Shown here one piece after another: positions 43,535 to 52,207 of a DNA stretch of 64,000 bases. Source of the stretch: Xenococcus sp. PCC 7305. GTDB lineage: Bacteria; Cyanobacteriota; Cyanobacteriia; Cyanobacteriales; Xenococcaceae. Under the pieces are notes generated by a model. The model did not search any database. It was not told where the DNA came from and was given only the letters and a program-made list of their open reading frames with translations. A program made the position numbers and the translations under genes. The DNA is taken from positions 20,219 to 84,218 of the forward strand of contig NZ_ALVZ01000223.1 of assembly GCF_000332055.1 (NCBI RefSeq), in the 5' to 3' direction. The first letter of the stretch is position 1; every line of letters starts with the position of its first letter.

Positions 43535-43706
43535 TGGTTATGCTCCTATTTATGTGAATTAAAACTAATGGCTATAAGTCATAAGTCCTAGGCTCTAAGC
43601 TTGACGATTAGTCAAAATAATATGAGCTTAAAACTTAGAACTTAAAACCTAGAGCCCTAATGTAAAAAATTACGGGGAATATTCTACGATTCTCGACCGA
43701 ATATTA
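43535..43706 (-). repeat. Repeat-containing spacer between cpcA and the first rod linker gene
   Basis: The spacer holds AAAACTTAGAACTTAAAACCTAGAGCC-type heptamer units (43627-43655) and an imperfect inverted repeat built on GGCTCTA and TAGAGCC (about 43588-43656). On the minus strand it could form a hairpin, giving partial termination or processing after cpcBA. Confidence 0.45.
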
Positions 43707-44195
43707 CTAGCTTAGGCAATTGATAGCATAGTCAAGATAGGAGTTGGCTTCTACAGCAGGATCACCACTTAAACCATGATTCGCCTTGATATATTTAAGA
43801 GCTTCTACATACCAGCTAGGAGATAATTCAAAAGTACTATTAATTTCAGCAATACCTGCAATTAGATAGTCATCCATAGGGCCAGTGCCACCAGCTACTA
43901 GGCAATAAGTAACCATTCTTAGATAGTAGCCAACATCCCGAGCACATTTAGCTTTGCCTTCAGGAGTAGAAGCATAGTTAGCTCCTGGCATAGTAGTGGT
44001 GTAGGGAAATTTTTGGTAAACAGCATTAGTTGCACCATTAACTAGAGAACTTGCTTGACTAGTTAATGATTGAGCAGCTTGGAGGCTAGCATTAGCTTGA
44101 CGAAAGCGACCGAAAGCAACTTGGATTTCGCTACTACTAAGGAAGCGTCCTTGAGAATCAGCGGTGGAGATGGCTTCGGTAATGGGAGTTTTCAT
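43707..44195 (-). CDS. cpcA: Phycocyanin alpha subunit
   Basis: The 162-residue antenna protein forms alpha-beta monomers with CpcB. It starts [20 protein letters not shown] and carries the chromophore site in [17 protein letters not shown] (Cys84). The C-terminus ([21 protein letters not shown]...[10 protein letters not shown]) is that of CpcA, not allophycocyanin or phycoerythrocyanin. It follows cpcB after 87 bases. High confidence. Confidence 0.98.
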   Translation of the reverse strand: MKTPITEAISTADSQGRFLSSSEIQVAFGRFRQANASLQAAQSLTSQASSLVNGATNAVYQKFPYTTTMPGANYASTPEGKAKCARDVGYYLRMVTYCLVAGGTGPMDDYLIAGIAEINSTFELSPSWYVEALKYIKANHGLSGDPAVEANSYLDYAINCLS

Positions 44196-44282
44196 TAATA
44201 ATATACCTCTTGTAATTTATGTTCTTTTTGCCAGCAAATCTTGGCGATTAGCTGTTTTGACGATATTTAAAGGGAAAGTTAG

Positions 44283-44801
44283 TTAGCTAACTGCAGAAGC
44301 TGCACGATCAAAATAGCCAGCAAGCTCAGACATTAGAGAACTACAATCTCCATTAGTGATGCCATCTTTGCTATTGGCAATTGCGATCGCCGCATCTTTC
44401 ATTTTATTGACGCCTTCAGCAACAGAACCACCGGGAACTCCCAAAGCCACATAAGTTTCTCTGAGGCCATTTAAACAACGATCTTCTAAAACACTACCGT
44501 CGCCAGCAAATGTGGCATAAGTAACATAGCGCAAGACAATCTCCATATCTCGCAAACAAGCTGCCATCCGACGACTTGTATAAGCATTTCCCCCTGGTGC
44601 AATCAACTGAGGCTGTTGAGCAAAAAGAGCACGAGCAGCACTAGCGACGATTGTCGAACTGTTACTAGTGATGCGATTAACAACATCCATGCGCTTGTTG
44701 CTTTCTGCAACCATACTGTTTAGCGCGTCAAATTGATTATTGGTAATATAGTCTCCTCTGGCATCGGCCTGAGAAATTACACGGGCAAAAGCATCTAACA
44801 T
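44283..44801 (-). CDS. cpcB: Phycocyanin beta subunit
   Basis: The 172-residue antenna protein binds two phycocyanobilins, at the cysteine in [18 protein letters not shown] (position ~82 by family numbering) and at the cysteine in TNGDCSSLM (~153). The asparagine methylated in the family lies in [14 protein letters not shown]. The N-terminus [16 protein letters not shown] is typical. It is the first gene of the cpc operon; AGGAGAAAC lies at normal spacing before the ATG. Confidence 0.98.
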   Translation of the reverse strand: MLDAFARVISQADARGDYITNNQFDALNSMVAESNKRMDVVNRITSNSSTIVASAARALFAQQPQLIAPGGNAYTSRRMAACLRDMEIVLRYVTYATFAGDGSVLEDRCLNGLRETYVALGVPGGSVAEGVNKMKDAAIAIANSKDGITNGDCSSLMSELAGYFDRAASAVS

Positions 44802-45148
44802 GAATGTTTCTCCTGAATATTGATAAATACCAAAAAACTAGATTGTAAGAAACTGAACCCCAACTTTTTATCTCCTCAGCCATAAAGAAGCCCCGAAAAA
44901 GTCAAGGCTTGACACTTGCTTTCTTGGTTTTCACCGGAAAATAAGCCCCAGAGACTTGGTGAGTTAGGAGATTCAGTAATTTAGTTTTTTTGGACTAATC
45001 TGATTTAAGCAAAGTTTTTGTGCAATTCATGTGCAACTATGTACTGGAACGATGAAGTTTTATGCTCTTTTGTAACGATAACTTCATTAAATTAATCTTT
45101 TGAGATGAAGAGCTTGTTTTCTGTAGAATTGGGTGGATGTCCAGTCGG
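44802..45148 (-). promoter_or_regulatory. Upstream region of the cpc operon
   Basis: No gene is present. The inverted repeat GTCAAG-G-CTTGAC (44901-44913) lies ~100 bases before the cpcB start. On the minus strand it leads into TTGACTTTTT, a possible -35 element, with no -10 at ideal spacing; TACAAT nearer the gene is another candidate -10. The real start of transcription cannot be fixed from sequence. Confidence 0.45.
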
Positions 45149-45186
45149 GGAAAGGGGAACAGGGAACAGGGAACAGGGAACAGGGG
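45149..45186. repeat. Short tandem repeat (GGGAACA type)
   Basis: Four perfect GGGAACA heptamers preceded by GGGGAAA stand between the cpc promoter region and lepB. The same unit occurs at 32704-32735 and inside the coding region at 62719-62763. Confidence 0.85.
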
Positions 45187-45229
45187 TAAGATTTTTCCTC
45201 ACTGTTTGATTCCCTGCAACATCAAATCA

Positions 45230-45850
45230 TTAATTGGGATAAAGAGGCTTTTCGTCTAGAGTGCCAAGACGTTGCAAAGGCCAAAAACGTACTGTTGCTC
45301 TACCAATCAAATTTTTTTGAGGAACAAAACCCCAAGAACGAGAATCTAAACTATTATTCCGATTGTCTCCTAAAACCAAATATTGATCCTCAGGGACTTT
45401 TGTTGGCCCATAGGGTTTTTGCGGGCGGGGTTGATATCCTGGGTCATTATTCGGAACGTAGATATATTTTTCTGCTAATTCCTGACCATTAACAAATACT
45501 CTGTCATTTTTAACTTCCACTGTGTCTCCAGGTAAGCCAATCACTCTTTTAATAAAAGCCTCCTTGTAGCCTTGTTTTTTTAGCTCTTCGGTCGGGCGAA
45601 AAACTACCACATCACCTCTTTGGGGAGTTCTAAAGCGATAGCTGATCTTCTCAATAATTAAGCGATCATTAATTTCTAGAGTAGGCTGCATCGATTCTGA
45701 GGGAATGTATCTTGCTTCTGCGACAAAAGTGCGAATGCCAAAGGCTAAAATTGCAGCAGTGACCAGAGTCTTAACAATTTCAACTACTATATTTTCTTCT
45801 TGTTGCTCTGGGGATTTCTGTACCACTACTTGTTCTTCTTTTTCTCTCAT
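45230..45850 (-). CDS. lepB: Signal peptidase I
   Basis: From ATG 45850 the protein is 206 residues. One membrane helix (IVKTLVTAAILAFGIRTFVA) is followed by the catalytic serine in YIPSESMQPTL. The lysine region is KRVIGLPGDTVEV and the conserved box is LGDNRNNSLDSRSWGFV. It is therefore an active-looking S26 serine/lysine protease that removes Sec/Tat signal peptides at the plasma or thylakoid membrane. Cyanobacteria commonly have two lepB paralogues. It ends ~40 bases after the heptamer array; its own upstream gap is ~400 bases. Confidence 0.95.
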   Translation of the reverse strand: MREKEEQVVVQKSPEQQEENIVVEIVKTLVTAAILAFGIRTFVAEARYIPSESMQPTLEINDRLIIEKISYRFRTPQRGDVVVFRPTEELKKQGYKEAFIKRVIGLPGDTVEVKNDRVFVNGQELAEKYIYVPNNDPGYQPRPQKPYGPTKVPEDQYLVLGDNRNNSLDSRSWGFVPQKNLIGRATVRFWPLQRLGTLDEKPLYPN

Positions 45851-45856
45851 CAACAA

Positions 45857-46262
45857 ACATCCTCAAATAGTACTACATTATTAATCAAGCAGGCTCAAAT
45901 CCTTATCAGGTTATTGACGCAACTGGCTTAACATTGTTGCCTGGAGTATATAGATCCACAGGTTCACTTTAGATAAAAAGCCACAAAGAGCGGCTAGGAA
46001 ATCTTCAGTGAATTATTGTTTTGTAATTGCGCCAACAGCCAATAATATAGCTGATTTATTAACCTTAGAACCCAGTTGGGAAATTAAAATATTTTTCAAC
46101 CTAAAATCTACCACCTAAAACCTAATATCGGTCTTGATCTGGATCATCAATTGCTAAATCGATTAACATAGAATTTACATAGTCTTTACTAGATCTTTAT
46201 GTTTGATCCTTGAGGCTAATTTTTTAGCTTGTTTGCAATTTGGGGACTAAGTTGGATATTTT
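45857..46262. other. 406-base divergent intergenic region without a gene
   Basis: The region is AT-rich and separates divergent lepB and the PatA-N-like gene. It contains a weak AAACCTA-type repeat at 46100-46125 and the palindrome GATCTGGATC near 46136. No convincing coding frame or RNA was seen. Confidence 0.5.
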
Positions 46263-47165
46263 ATGAGTATTTGCAGCTCTCTAAAATCATTTTCGTTGCC
46301 CGAATTGTTTCGCATCATTGAACAAAAGAAACAATCAGGTCGTCTGATTGTCCAGGGATCTTTAACTCTTAAACAAATTCATTTAAGCCCCATCTATTAT
46401 ATTTGGTTTCAAGATGGTTATCTTGTAGCTGTCAGCGATCGCATTAATCTAAAGGGGCTAATCGAGTTTATTGAACAACAAGGTTGGGTAACGCCTCTGG
46501 TCACCAACAAGTTGAGGACTCTATGTCCTCCAGAAATGCCCTTGGGGATTTATCTCCACAAAAATCAATTTTTGTCCAAAGAGCAATTAAATTTTATTTT
46601 TCAAATAAAACTACATCAAGTTTACGAGCTATTTCAATTGAATGCTGGCTCTTTCCGTTTTGATGAAAGTGCCGAATTACGCGATCGCCTAATGAAAATT
46701 CCCTGGCTAGAAATGACAGGGCATCACATGAGGCCAACTCAAGTTAGTATTTATGCCTTAAGATTAATCAAAAACCGTGAGATCTTTGCCGATCAACTAC
46801 CAGAGGCGAGTTTTGGCTTAAAAAGACTCATGGCAAAGCCCCATGTAAAACTCATGTCTTGGGAGCAAAAATTATGGGAACTTGCTGATGGCGCAACATC
46901 TCTTACCAAAATAGCTGAGCTCACTGAGCAACCCCTGGCAAAAATTCGGTTTACTGCCTATTGTTTAATTGCGATCGGACTAGTGGACGAAATCTTTCTA
47001 GCTAGTTACACCCCCAGTAAGAGCAAACTCAAACTCTTGGCAGATAAGAGTCTTGGCTCGATTCTTTATCAAAAAAATCAACCAGAGCCGCAGCTATTAT
47101 CTCAAGAAAAAGAATCATTTATTCATAATTTACTAGGTTTTGTCCGTAAAAAATTCTCAAATTAA
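46263..47165 (+). CDS. PatA N-terminal-like (DUF4388) protein
   Basis: The 300-residue protein begins with a domain typical of the N-terminal part of PatA-type regulators in cyanobacteria (SLKSFSLPELFRIIEQKKQSGRLIV, then YYIWFQDGYLVAVSDR, and IFQIKLHQVYELFQLNAGSFRFDE). The later part (~195-250) has a helical repeat WELADGATSLTKIAELTEQPLAKIRFTAYCLIAIGLV, resembling a winged-helix-like fold. There is no receiver domain, unlike PatA itself. Related proteins act in c-di-GMP or motility signalling, but no specific role can be assigned. Confidence 0.75.
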   Translation: MSICSSLKSFSLPELFRIIEQKKQSGRLIVQGSLTLKQIHLSPIYYIWFQDGYLVAVSDRINLKGLIEFIEQQGWVTPLVTNKLRTLCPPEMPLGIYLHKNQFLSKEQLNFIFQIKLHQVYELFQLNAGSFRFDESAELRDRLMKIPWLEMTGHHMRPTQVSIYALRLIKNREIFADQLPEASFGLKRLMAKPHVKLMSWEQKLWELADGATSLTKIAELTEQPLAKIRFTAYCLIAIGLVDEIFLASYTPSKSKLKLLADKSLGSILYQKNQPEPQLLSQEKESFIHNLLGFVRKKFSN

Positions 47166-47235
47166 TCCATCTCTAGTGGACGCGGGCGTAAATAAGACAA
47201 CCATCAACGAAGAGCAAAAAGCTGATATATCAAGA

Positions 47236-47272
47236 CTTATTACTTATTACTTATTACTTATTACTTATTACT
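47236..47272. repeat. Short tandem repeat (CTTATTA type)
   Basis: Five perfect CTTATTA heptamers lie in the gap between convergent genes and are followed by the palindromic CCGCGCAGCGG segment. Confidence 0.85.
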
Positions 47273-47305
47273 TCCGCGCAGCGGCACTAGTTTGTCGAAA
47301 TCACG

Positions 47306-48232
47306 TTAATCAGTTTCTTGCCAACTTCTCAAATATAAAGCAACCAAGACAAACGTAATTAATAATAAAATAGTCGCAGCAGCGGCAGCATAGCCAAATT
47401 CAAAGCGAGCAAAAGCTTGTTCGTAAATATAGTAAACGAGTAGATTTGTTGAATTTAAAGGCCCGCCACCAGTAATGATATAAACTTGCTCAAAACTACG
47501 AAACGTAAAAATGGTAGTGGTTACCACAGCAAAAATGATTGTCGGGCGCAACCCAGGCAAAGTAATATACCAAAATTTGGCCCAAGCATTGGCTCCGTCC
47601 AATTCGGCGGCTTCATAACGAGATTGGGGAATAGTCTGCAAGCCACCAAGAAAGACAACCAAATTAAAACCAATTTGTTTCCAGCTACTTAATAAGATAA
47701 GTACAGGCATAGCCCAAACGGTACTACTCAACCAGGGAATGGGATCTAGCCCCAGTGTTATGAGCCAATTATTAACAGGCCCTTGAGTTTGAAATAACCA
47801 ACGAAAACTCAAGCCAACAGCAACTAGCGAAGTAATAGAAGGAATAAAATAGGCAGTGCGTAACAATCCCCGTAATGCGATCGCCTGGTTAAGAATAGTT
47901 GCTAGTAAAAGAGGAAGCACAATCGTTGGAATTACTGTTGCAATTCCAAAATAAAAACTATTTCCCATAACCTGCCAAAAATCCGCATCTATCAGCAAAC
48001 GCCAATAGTTACGCCAGCCCACCCAACGCATACCGTCAACAGTAAAACTTCCAGTAGTAAAACTTAGATAAAGCAAATAGATAATGGGATAAAACAAGAA
48101 GATCCCTAAAAGAATTAAGGCTGGTGCAAGAAAAAGTCCAGCAGCAAAATTATCTTGATCGATTAAGATGTCCAGGGTTTTATGTGCTTGTTTAGTTCTG
48201 AATATCGGCTGCTCTCCCATATTTTTTTTCAT
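47306..48232 (-). CDS. ABC transporter permease, sugar type (MalF/UgpA-like), orphan
   Basis: The 308-residue membrane protein has six predicted helices. The N-terminal FLAPALILLGIFLFYPIIYLLYLSFT and the EAA loop ELDGANAWAKFWYITLPGLRPTI are those of carbohydrate ABC permeases. Transporters of this class need a second permease, an ATPase and a binding protein; none is in the window. In some cyanobacteria, sugar ABC subunits are indeed scattered. The start MKKNMG at 48232 is used. The stop lies close to a CTTATTA array. Confidence 0.92.
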   Translation of the reverse strand: MKKNMGEQPIFRTKQAHKTLDILIDQDNFAAGLFLAPALILLGIFLFYPIIYLLYLSFTTGSFTVDGMRWVGWRNYWRLLIDADFWQVMGNSFYFGIATVIPTIVLPLLLATILNQAIALRGLLRTAYFIPSITSLVAVGLSFRWLFQTQGPVNNWLITLGLDPIPWLSSTVWAMPVLILLSSWKQIGFNLVVFLGGLQTIPQSRYEAAELDGANAWAKFWYITLPGLRPTIIFAVVTTTIFTFRSFEQVYIITGGGPLNSTNLLVYYIYEQAFARFEFGYAAAAATILLLITFVLVALYLRSWQETD

Positions 48233-48334
48233 GAATATTTATTTTATTAATCGAAACTATGCTTGACTTTCCTCATAAACTTGTGAGAATTGTTGTGAAA
48301 TCACTATAAATTAATAGAAGTTCTAGAATCATAA

Positions 48335-49090
48335 ATGAGCTTAATTTTTTATTTCGCAGAAGTTGCGGAAACTGCTGAAACTCATGCTGTTGAATCAGAA
48401 GTACTTTGGGTACTCTTATTGGTAACGTCTCTTTTGGCAGTTTTTCATCTTGTTTCCCATCCTATTTATAAGTTATTCGATAATGTAGAACATATTGTTC
48501 ACTCTTTTAGTGGTGGACTAGCAATATCCTACGTTTTTATTCATTTATTACCTGAGCTTGAAGAAGCTGGAGCAGCTTTTGGTAGATCGATTTATATTAT
48601 TACTTTAGGTGGCTTCGTCGTTTTTTATGGAATGCAGAGTCTCGTATTACAAAATACTAAGCATGACCAAAAACTATTATCCCGAATATTTATGGTGGAG
48701 ATATTTTTTGCAGGTATTTATAATGCACTAATTATCTATACTTTACCTGGCCATTTTCACGGTTTTTTCATTCTGGTATTAGTTTATGTATTAACAATGG
48801 GATTACATTTATTGAGTCGGAATTATGGACTTCATAAAAAACATGGGAATCATTTCAAGGTCATTGGAAGTTCCGTATTGGCTCTGTCATTGTTTGCGGG
48901 TTTGGCGCTGAACGTTTTTTTAGACCCAGAATTTGATGAGTTACTTACTGATGTCCTGACAGCATTTCTTACAGGATTTATTTTGTTCAATGTTTTTGTT
49001 GAAGAACTGCCTGAGCCAAGAACCTCGACTTTTCTTTGGTTTTTAGCGGGTATTAGTTCTTATTTGATTTTGTTGGAACTAGGAGCGTGA
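48335..49090 (+). CDS. Polytopic membrane protein, ZIP-like features
   Basis: The 251-residue protein has about seven or eight hydrophobic helices. The helix HSFSGGLAISYVFIHLLPELEEA is reminiscent of ZIP metal transporters, whose fourth helix carries an H-x-x-P motif, and GLHLLSRNYGLHKKHGNH is a histidine-rich loop. The C-terminal ELPEPRTSTFLWFLAGISSYLI is also seen in uncharacterised membrane proteins. The full ZIP metal-binding pattern is not clear, so I name it only as a membrane protein. It is transcribed alone. Confidence 0.65.
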   Translation: MSLIFYFAEVAETAETHAVESEVLWVLLLVTSLLAVFHLVSHPIYKLFDNVEHIVHSFSGGLAISYVFIHLLPELEEAGAAFGRSIYIITLGGFVVFYGMQSLVLQNTKHDQKLLSRIFMVEIFFAGIYNALIIYTLPGHFHGFFILVLVYVLTMGLHLLSRNYGLHKKHGNHFKVIGSSVLALSLFAGLALNVFLDPEFDELLTDVLTAFLTGFILFNVFVEELPEPRTSTFLWFLAGISSYLILLELGA

Positions 49091-49100
49091 TCATAAATAA

Positions 49101-49123
49101 GGGATGAGGGATGAGGGATGAGG
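49101..49123. repeat. Short tandem repeat (GGGATGA type)
   Basis: Three perfect GGGATGA units lie directly after the membrane protein gene. This is the reverse complement of the array type at 611-634. Confidence 0.8.
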
Positions 49124-49261
49124 AGTAAATTAATTTATATCGCGAATGTTTGGTCAACAGTTTAGTCCGTATGATCTCGGTAATTGAGATATTCCTCAAA
49201 AGAATATTTTGTCTTGAGAGATTGCATCTTGGTCTTACTAACTACGAATAACAGACTGGGA

Positions 49262-49906
49262 TCACTTTGCTTTAATTAAATATCCACAAAGATGTTCACC
49301 ATTATTGAGCCAATGATTTCGTTCGACCTGGCAATCGGGTAAAATCCCGGCAAACATCTCTAACTCATGGCCACAGATACTCGGATAAGATTCGGCTACC
49401 TCCGAAATCGCGCAATTATATTCTGTAAGGACAAACTGTTGCTGGTCATCTTCTGTTTCTATCTGATGTAACTCTGCCATATAGCCTTCTTCCTGACGTA
49501 GTTGGACGAGCCTGGCAACTCTTTCTTGTAATGTTCCATTGCCAATGCGATCGCGATAGTCCTGAGCTTTTTTTTGCCATTGTTTAGCTAAAACCTTGCC
49601 AACTCTCTCTTTGCCTACCGTTTCGGCTAAAGTATCTAAAAAAGAAACCGCAAATTCTTCGTAACGATGGGGAAATAGACCACGCCCCTTGGCACTTAGT
49701 TGATACTGATATTTAGGTCTTCCCATGCCCTTTTGCCTAGCATCATGGGCGATCAAGCCTTCGGCTTCTAATTCTCCCAAATGACGACGAATTGCTTGAG
49801 AACTTAGGTCGAAAGCTTTCGCCAACTGTTGAGCTGTTGCTTGACCTTGTTTGAGCAGATACTCCAATATATTCTGTTTTGTCGCGGTTAAACTAGTAGT
49901 CGCCAT
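49262..49906 (-). CDS. sufR: Iron-sulfur cluster assembly repressor SufR
   Basis: The 214-residue regulator has an N-terminal winged helix (KQNILEYLLKQGQATAQQLAKAFDLSSQAIRRHLGELE). The C-terminal cluster-binding cysteines lie in EYNCAI, SICGHE and LPDCQVER, with one more in EHLCGYL. SufR with an Fe-S cluster represses the suf genes and itself. It is divergent from sufB, with 96 bases between the starts, in which a consensus SufR box lies at 49935-49948. This is the standard cyanobacterial arrangement. Confidence 0.96.
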   Translation of the reverse strand: MATTSLTATKQNILEYLLKQGQATAQQLAKAFDLSSQAIRRHLGELEAEGLIAHDARQKGMGRPKYQYQLSAKGRGLFPHRYEEFAVSFLDTLAETVGKERVGKVLAKQWQKKAQDYRDRIGNGTLQERVARLVQLRQEEGYMAELHQIETEDDQQQFVLTEYNCAISEVAESYPSICGHELEMFAGILPDCQVERNHWLNNGEHLCGYLIKAK

Positions 49907-49934
49907 CGTTGAATTATAAAATTTTTGAGTTTGA

Positions 49935-49948
49935 CAACATCTTTGTTG
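49935..49948. promoter_or_regulatory. SufR operator, perfect CAAC-N6-GTTG
   Basis: CAAC-ATCTTT-GTTG matches the published SufR consensus (CAAC-N6-GTTG) exactly and stands between divergent sufR and sufB. Confidence 0.9.
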
Positions 49949-49974
49949 TTAATGTAACCTACAATAGACTTAAA

Positions 49975-49988
49975 CAACAAATTTATTG
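49975..49988. promoter_or_regulatory. Second SufR-like operator, one mismatch
   Basis: CAAC-AAATTT-ATTG lies 40 bases downstream of the perfect box, at the sufB side, with one mismatch in the right half-site. The surrounding AAACAA/TTGTTT symmetry extends it. The paired arrangement suggests a high- and a low-affinity site. Confidence 0.7.
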
Positions 49989-50002
49989 TTTAAATTCCAA
50001 AC

Positions 50003-51442
50003 ATGAGTGCCACAGTCAAGAATCTAGTCAATCAACCCTACAAATACGGCTTTGTTACCGACATCGAAACCGATGCTATTCCTCGGGGACTTAGTGAAGA
50101 CATTATTCGCCTAATTTCATCTAAAAAAAACGAGCCAGAATTTATGCTGGAGTTTCGTCTCAAAGCCTATAGTCAGTGGCTTAAGATGACTGAACCAGAT
50201 TGGGCTCATGTTGGTTATCCTGCTATTGATTATCAGGATATTGTTTATTATTCAGCACCGAAACAAAAGAAAGAACAACTCGGCAGTTTGGATCAAGTAG
50301 ATCCTACTCTGCTCGAAACTTTTGAGAAGTTGGGAATTCCCTTATCAGAACAAAAAAGATTGGGCAACGTTGCAGTAGATGCCATCTTTGATAGTGTTTC
50401 CGTTGCCACGACTTTTAAGGAAAAATTAGCTGAAGATGGGGTTATCTTCTGTTCAATCTCCGAAGCTTTGCAAGAATATCCCGAAATCATCCAAAAATAT
50501 TTAGGTACTGTTGTTCCTGTCGCAGACAATTTCTTTACTGCTTTAAACTCAGCAGTCTTTAGTGATGGCTCATTTGTCTACATTCCTAAAGGCGTGAAAT
50601 GTCCTATGGAGTTGTCCACCTATTTTCGGATTAATGACGGCGATACAGGACAATTTGAGAGGACTCTCATTATTGCCGAAGAAGGAGCATCTGTTAGCTA
50701 TCTCGAAGGTTGTACTGCACCGATGTTTGATACTAATCAACTTCACGCTGCGGTTGTCGAGTTGGTTGCGTTGGACAATGCAGATATCAAATATTCCACA
50801 GTGCAAAACTGGTTTGCTGGTGATGAAAATGGCAAGGGGGGAATTTATAACTTTGTTACCAAAAGGGGTTTGTGCAAAGGGGTAAATTCTAAGATTTCTT
50901 GGACTCAAGTGGAAACAGGTTCTGCGATCACCTGGAAATATCCTGGTTGTGTCTTAGTTGGTGATAATTCTGTAGGGGAGTTTTACTCGATCGCCCTAAC
51001 GAATAATTTGCAACAGGCTGATACTGGCACCAAAATGATTCATATCGGCAAAAACACCCGCAGTACGATTATTTCTAAGGGAGTTTCGGCTGGTAATTCT
51101 AAGGGTAGCTATCGTGGTTTGGTCAAAATGGGCCCGAAAGCGAAGGGTGCGAGGAATTATTCTCAATGCGATTCGATGTTAATTGGGGATAATGCCGAAG
51201 CGAATACTTTCCCCTATATTCAGGTGGATAATAATACGGCGAAAGTGGAGCATGAAGCTTCTACTGCGAAAATTGGAGAAGAGCAGCTTTTTTACTTTGC
51301 TCAGCGTGGTATTTCGGAAGAGGATGCGGTTTCAATGTTGGTTAGTGGGTTCTGTAAGGATGTATTAAATGAGTTGCCTATGGAATTTGCGGCTGAAGCT
51401 GATAAGTTACTTAGTCTGAAGTTGGAAGGTACTGTTGGTTAG
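50003..51442 (+). CDS. sufB: Fe-S cluster assembly scaffold SufB
   Basis: The 479-residue protein belongs to the SufBCD complex, on which Fe-S clusters are built. Hallmarks are [41 protein letters not shown], the core [16 protein letters not shown] and the C-terminal [27 protein letters not shown]. Length is normal. In most cyanobacteria sufC and sufD follow in the same operon; here the next ~760 bases hold only a Fic fragment and then a glycosyltransferase gene, so sufC/D must be elsewhere. Regulation by the SufR boxes upstream is expected. Confidence 0.97.
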   Translation: MSATVKNLVNQPYKYGFVTDIETDAIPRGLSEDIIRLISSKKNEPEFMLEFRLKAYSQWLKMTEPDWAHVGYPAIDYQDIVYYSAPKQKKEQLGSLDQVDPTLLETFEKLGIPLSEQKRLGNVAVDAIFDSVSVATTFKEKLAEDGVIFCSISEALQEYPEIIQKYLGTVVPVADNFFTALNSAVFSDGSFVYIPKGVKCPMELSTYFRINDGDTGQFERTLIIAEEGASVSYLEGCTAPMFDTNQLHAAVVELVALDNADIKYSTVQNWFAGDENGKGGIYNFVTKRGLCKGVNSKISWTQVETGSAITWKYPGCVLVGDNSVGEFYSIALTNNLQQADTGTKMIHIGKNTRSTIISKGVSAGNSKGSYRGLVKMGPKAKGARNYSQCDSMLIGDNAEANTFPYIQVDNNTAKVEHEASTAKIGEEQLFYFAQRGISEEDAVSMLVSGFCKDVLNELPMEFAAEADKLLSLKLEGTVG

Positions 51443-51622
51443 ATAGATTTTAGAGGGGAGATTTGTTTTTCTCCCTTACTAATTATTAATTTTTCATTTC
51501 GCACAAAGATGCCAAGACGTAAAGGGGTTAATCAGGGCACGTCAGAATTTAACTGTTATTGAATAGATGCTTTTTGTTTTGTACAAAGATCCAATTCTTT
51601 CATATTCTAAAGCATCAACATT

Positions 51623-51781
51623 ATGAAGTCCTTTACTAAAGGCGTAATCGAAAAAGGACCAGTCACTCAAGAATTACTCCAAACAATTCGCCTAATTGGG
51701 GAATATAAAGGAAAACAAGATTTATATAAGGTGCAATCTCCTCAAGTATTAGAAACTCTTAGACAAGTTGCTGTTTTTTAA
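51623..51781 (+). pseudogene. N-terminal remnant of a Fic-family (filamentation induced by cAMP) gene
   Basis: A 52-codon frame encodes MKSFTKGVIEKGPVTQELL...RLIGEYKGKQDLYKVQSPQVLETLRQVAV, which I recognise as the standard N-terminus of stand-alone Fic proteins, the part preceding the inhibitory S/T-x-x-x-E-G motif. It stops at TAA exactly where the motif would begin, and the catalytic HxFxxGNGR region is missing downstream. It is a truncated gene. It sits between sufB and the polyprotein gene. Confidence 0.75.
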
Positions 51782-52207
51782 TACCTCATCTTATAACTGT
51801 TTTCTAAAAGATATGTACCGATATCCGTTAACGAAAAATATGCTCTGATACCGCAAGAAATCCTAGTAAAGGCAGCAAAAGGGGAATGCGGTATTCTCTA
51901 ATAAATGCGATCGCGCCTTGAGAAAGTAAATAGGCAAGATTAGCTATATCGAAAGAGGCAACAACATTCTTAGGCAAAAAGCATCGTGTTTAGTCAGGAG
52001 AACTTTGTCTTTTGCTAAATCTTTGGAAAACTATAATAGGTGCTATTTGGCATTTCATGTACTACTACAATCAATCATTACTTGTTTAGTACCACCTAAA
52101 AATTTTTTAGTTTAAACTATGGGGGCGATAGAGCAATTTATTCTCTGAGTCAAGTTAGCATGACCAAATTCACTCTGCAAGTTTTAACTAAAGTGCACTA
52201 AAAAAAG
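51782..52207. other. Gap after the Fic remnant; weak hydrophobic frame only
   Basis: The only notable content is a minus-strand open frame at 51828-51977 (49 codons, TTG start), with a hydrophobic stretch FIREYRIPLLLPLLGFLAV. The start is poor and I do not recognise it; it may be debris of a mobile or toxin-related gene. Otherwise the region is AT-rich without structure. Confidence 0.3.

Noticed and set aside
45149..45186. Regular repeats that could suggest a CRISPR array
   Set aside because: The units are contiguous 7-mers without spacers, so they are short tandem repeats; no CRISPR or cas genes were seen.
47140..47358. Plus-strand frame running through the CTTATTA array
   Set aside because: Its translation is mostly the repeat (TYYLLLITYY) and it overlaps the ends of two real genes.
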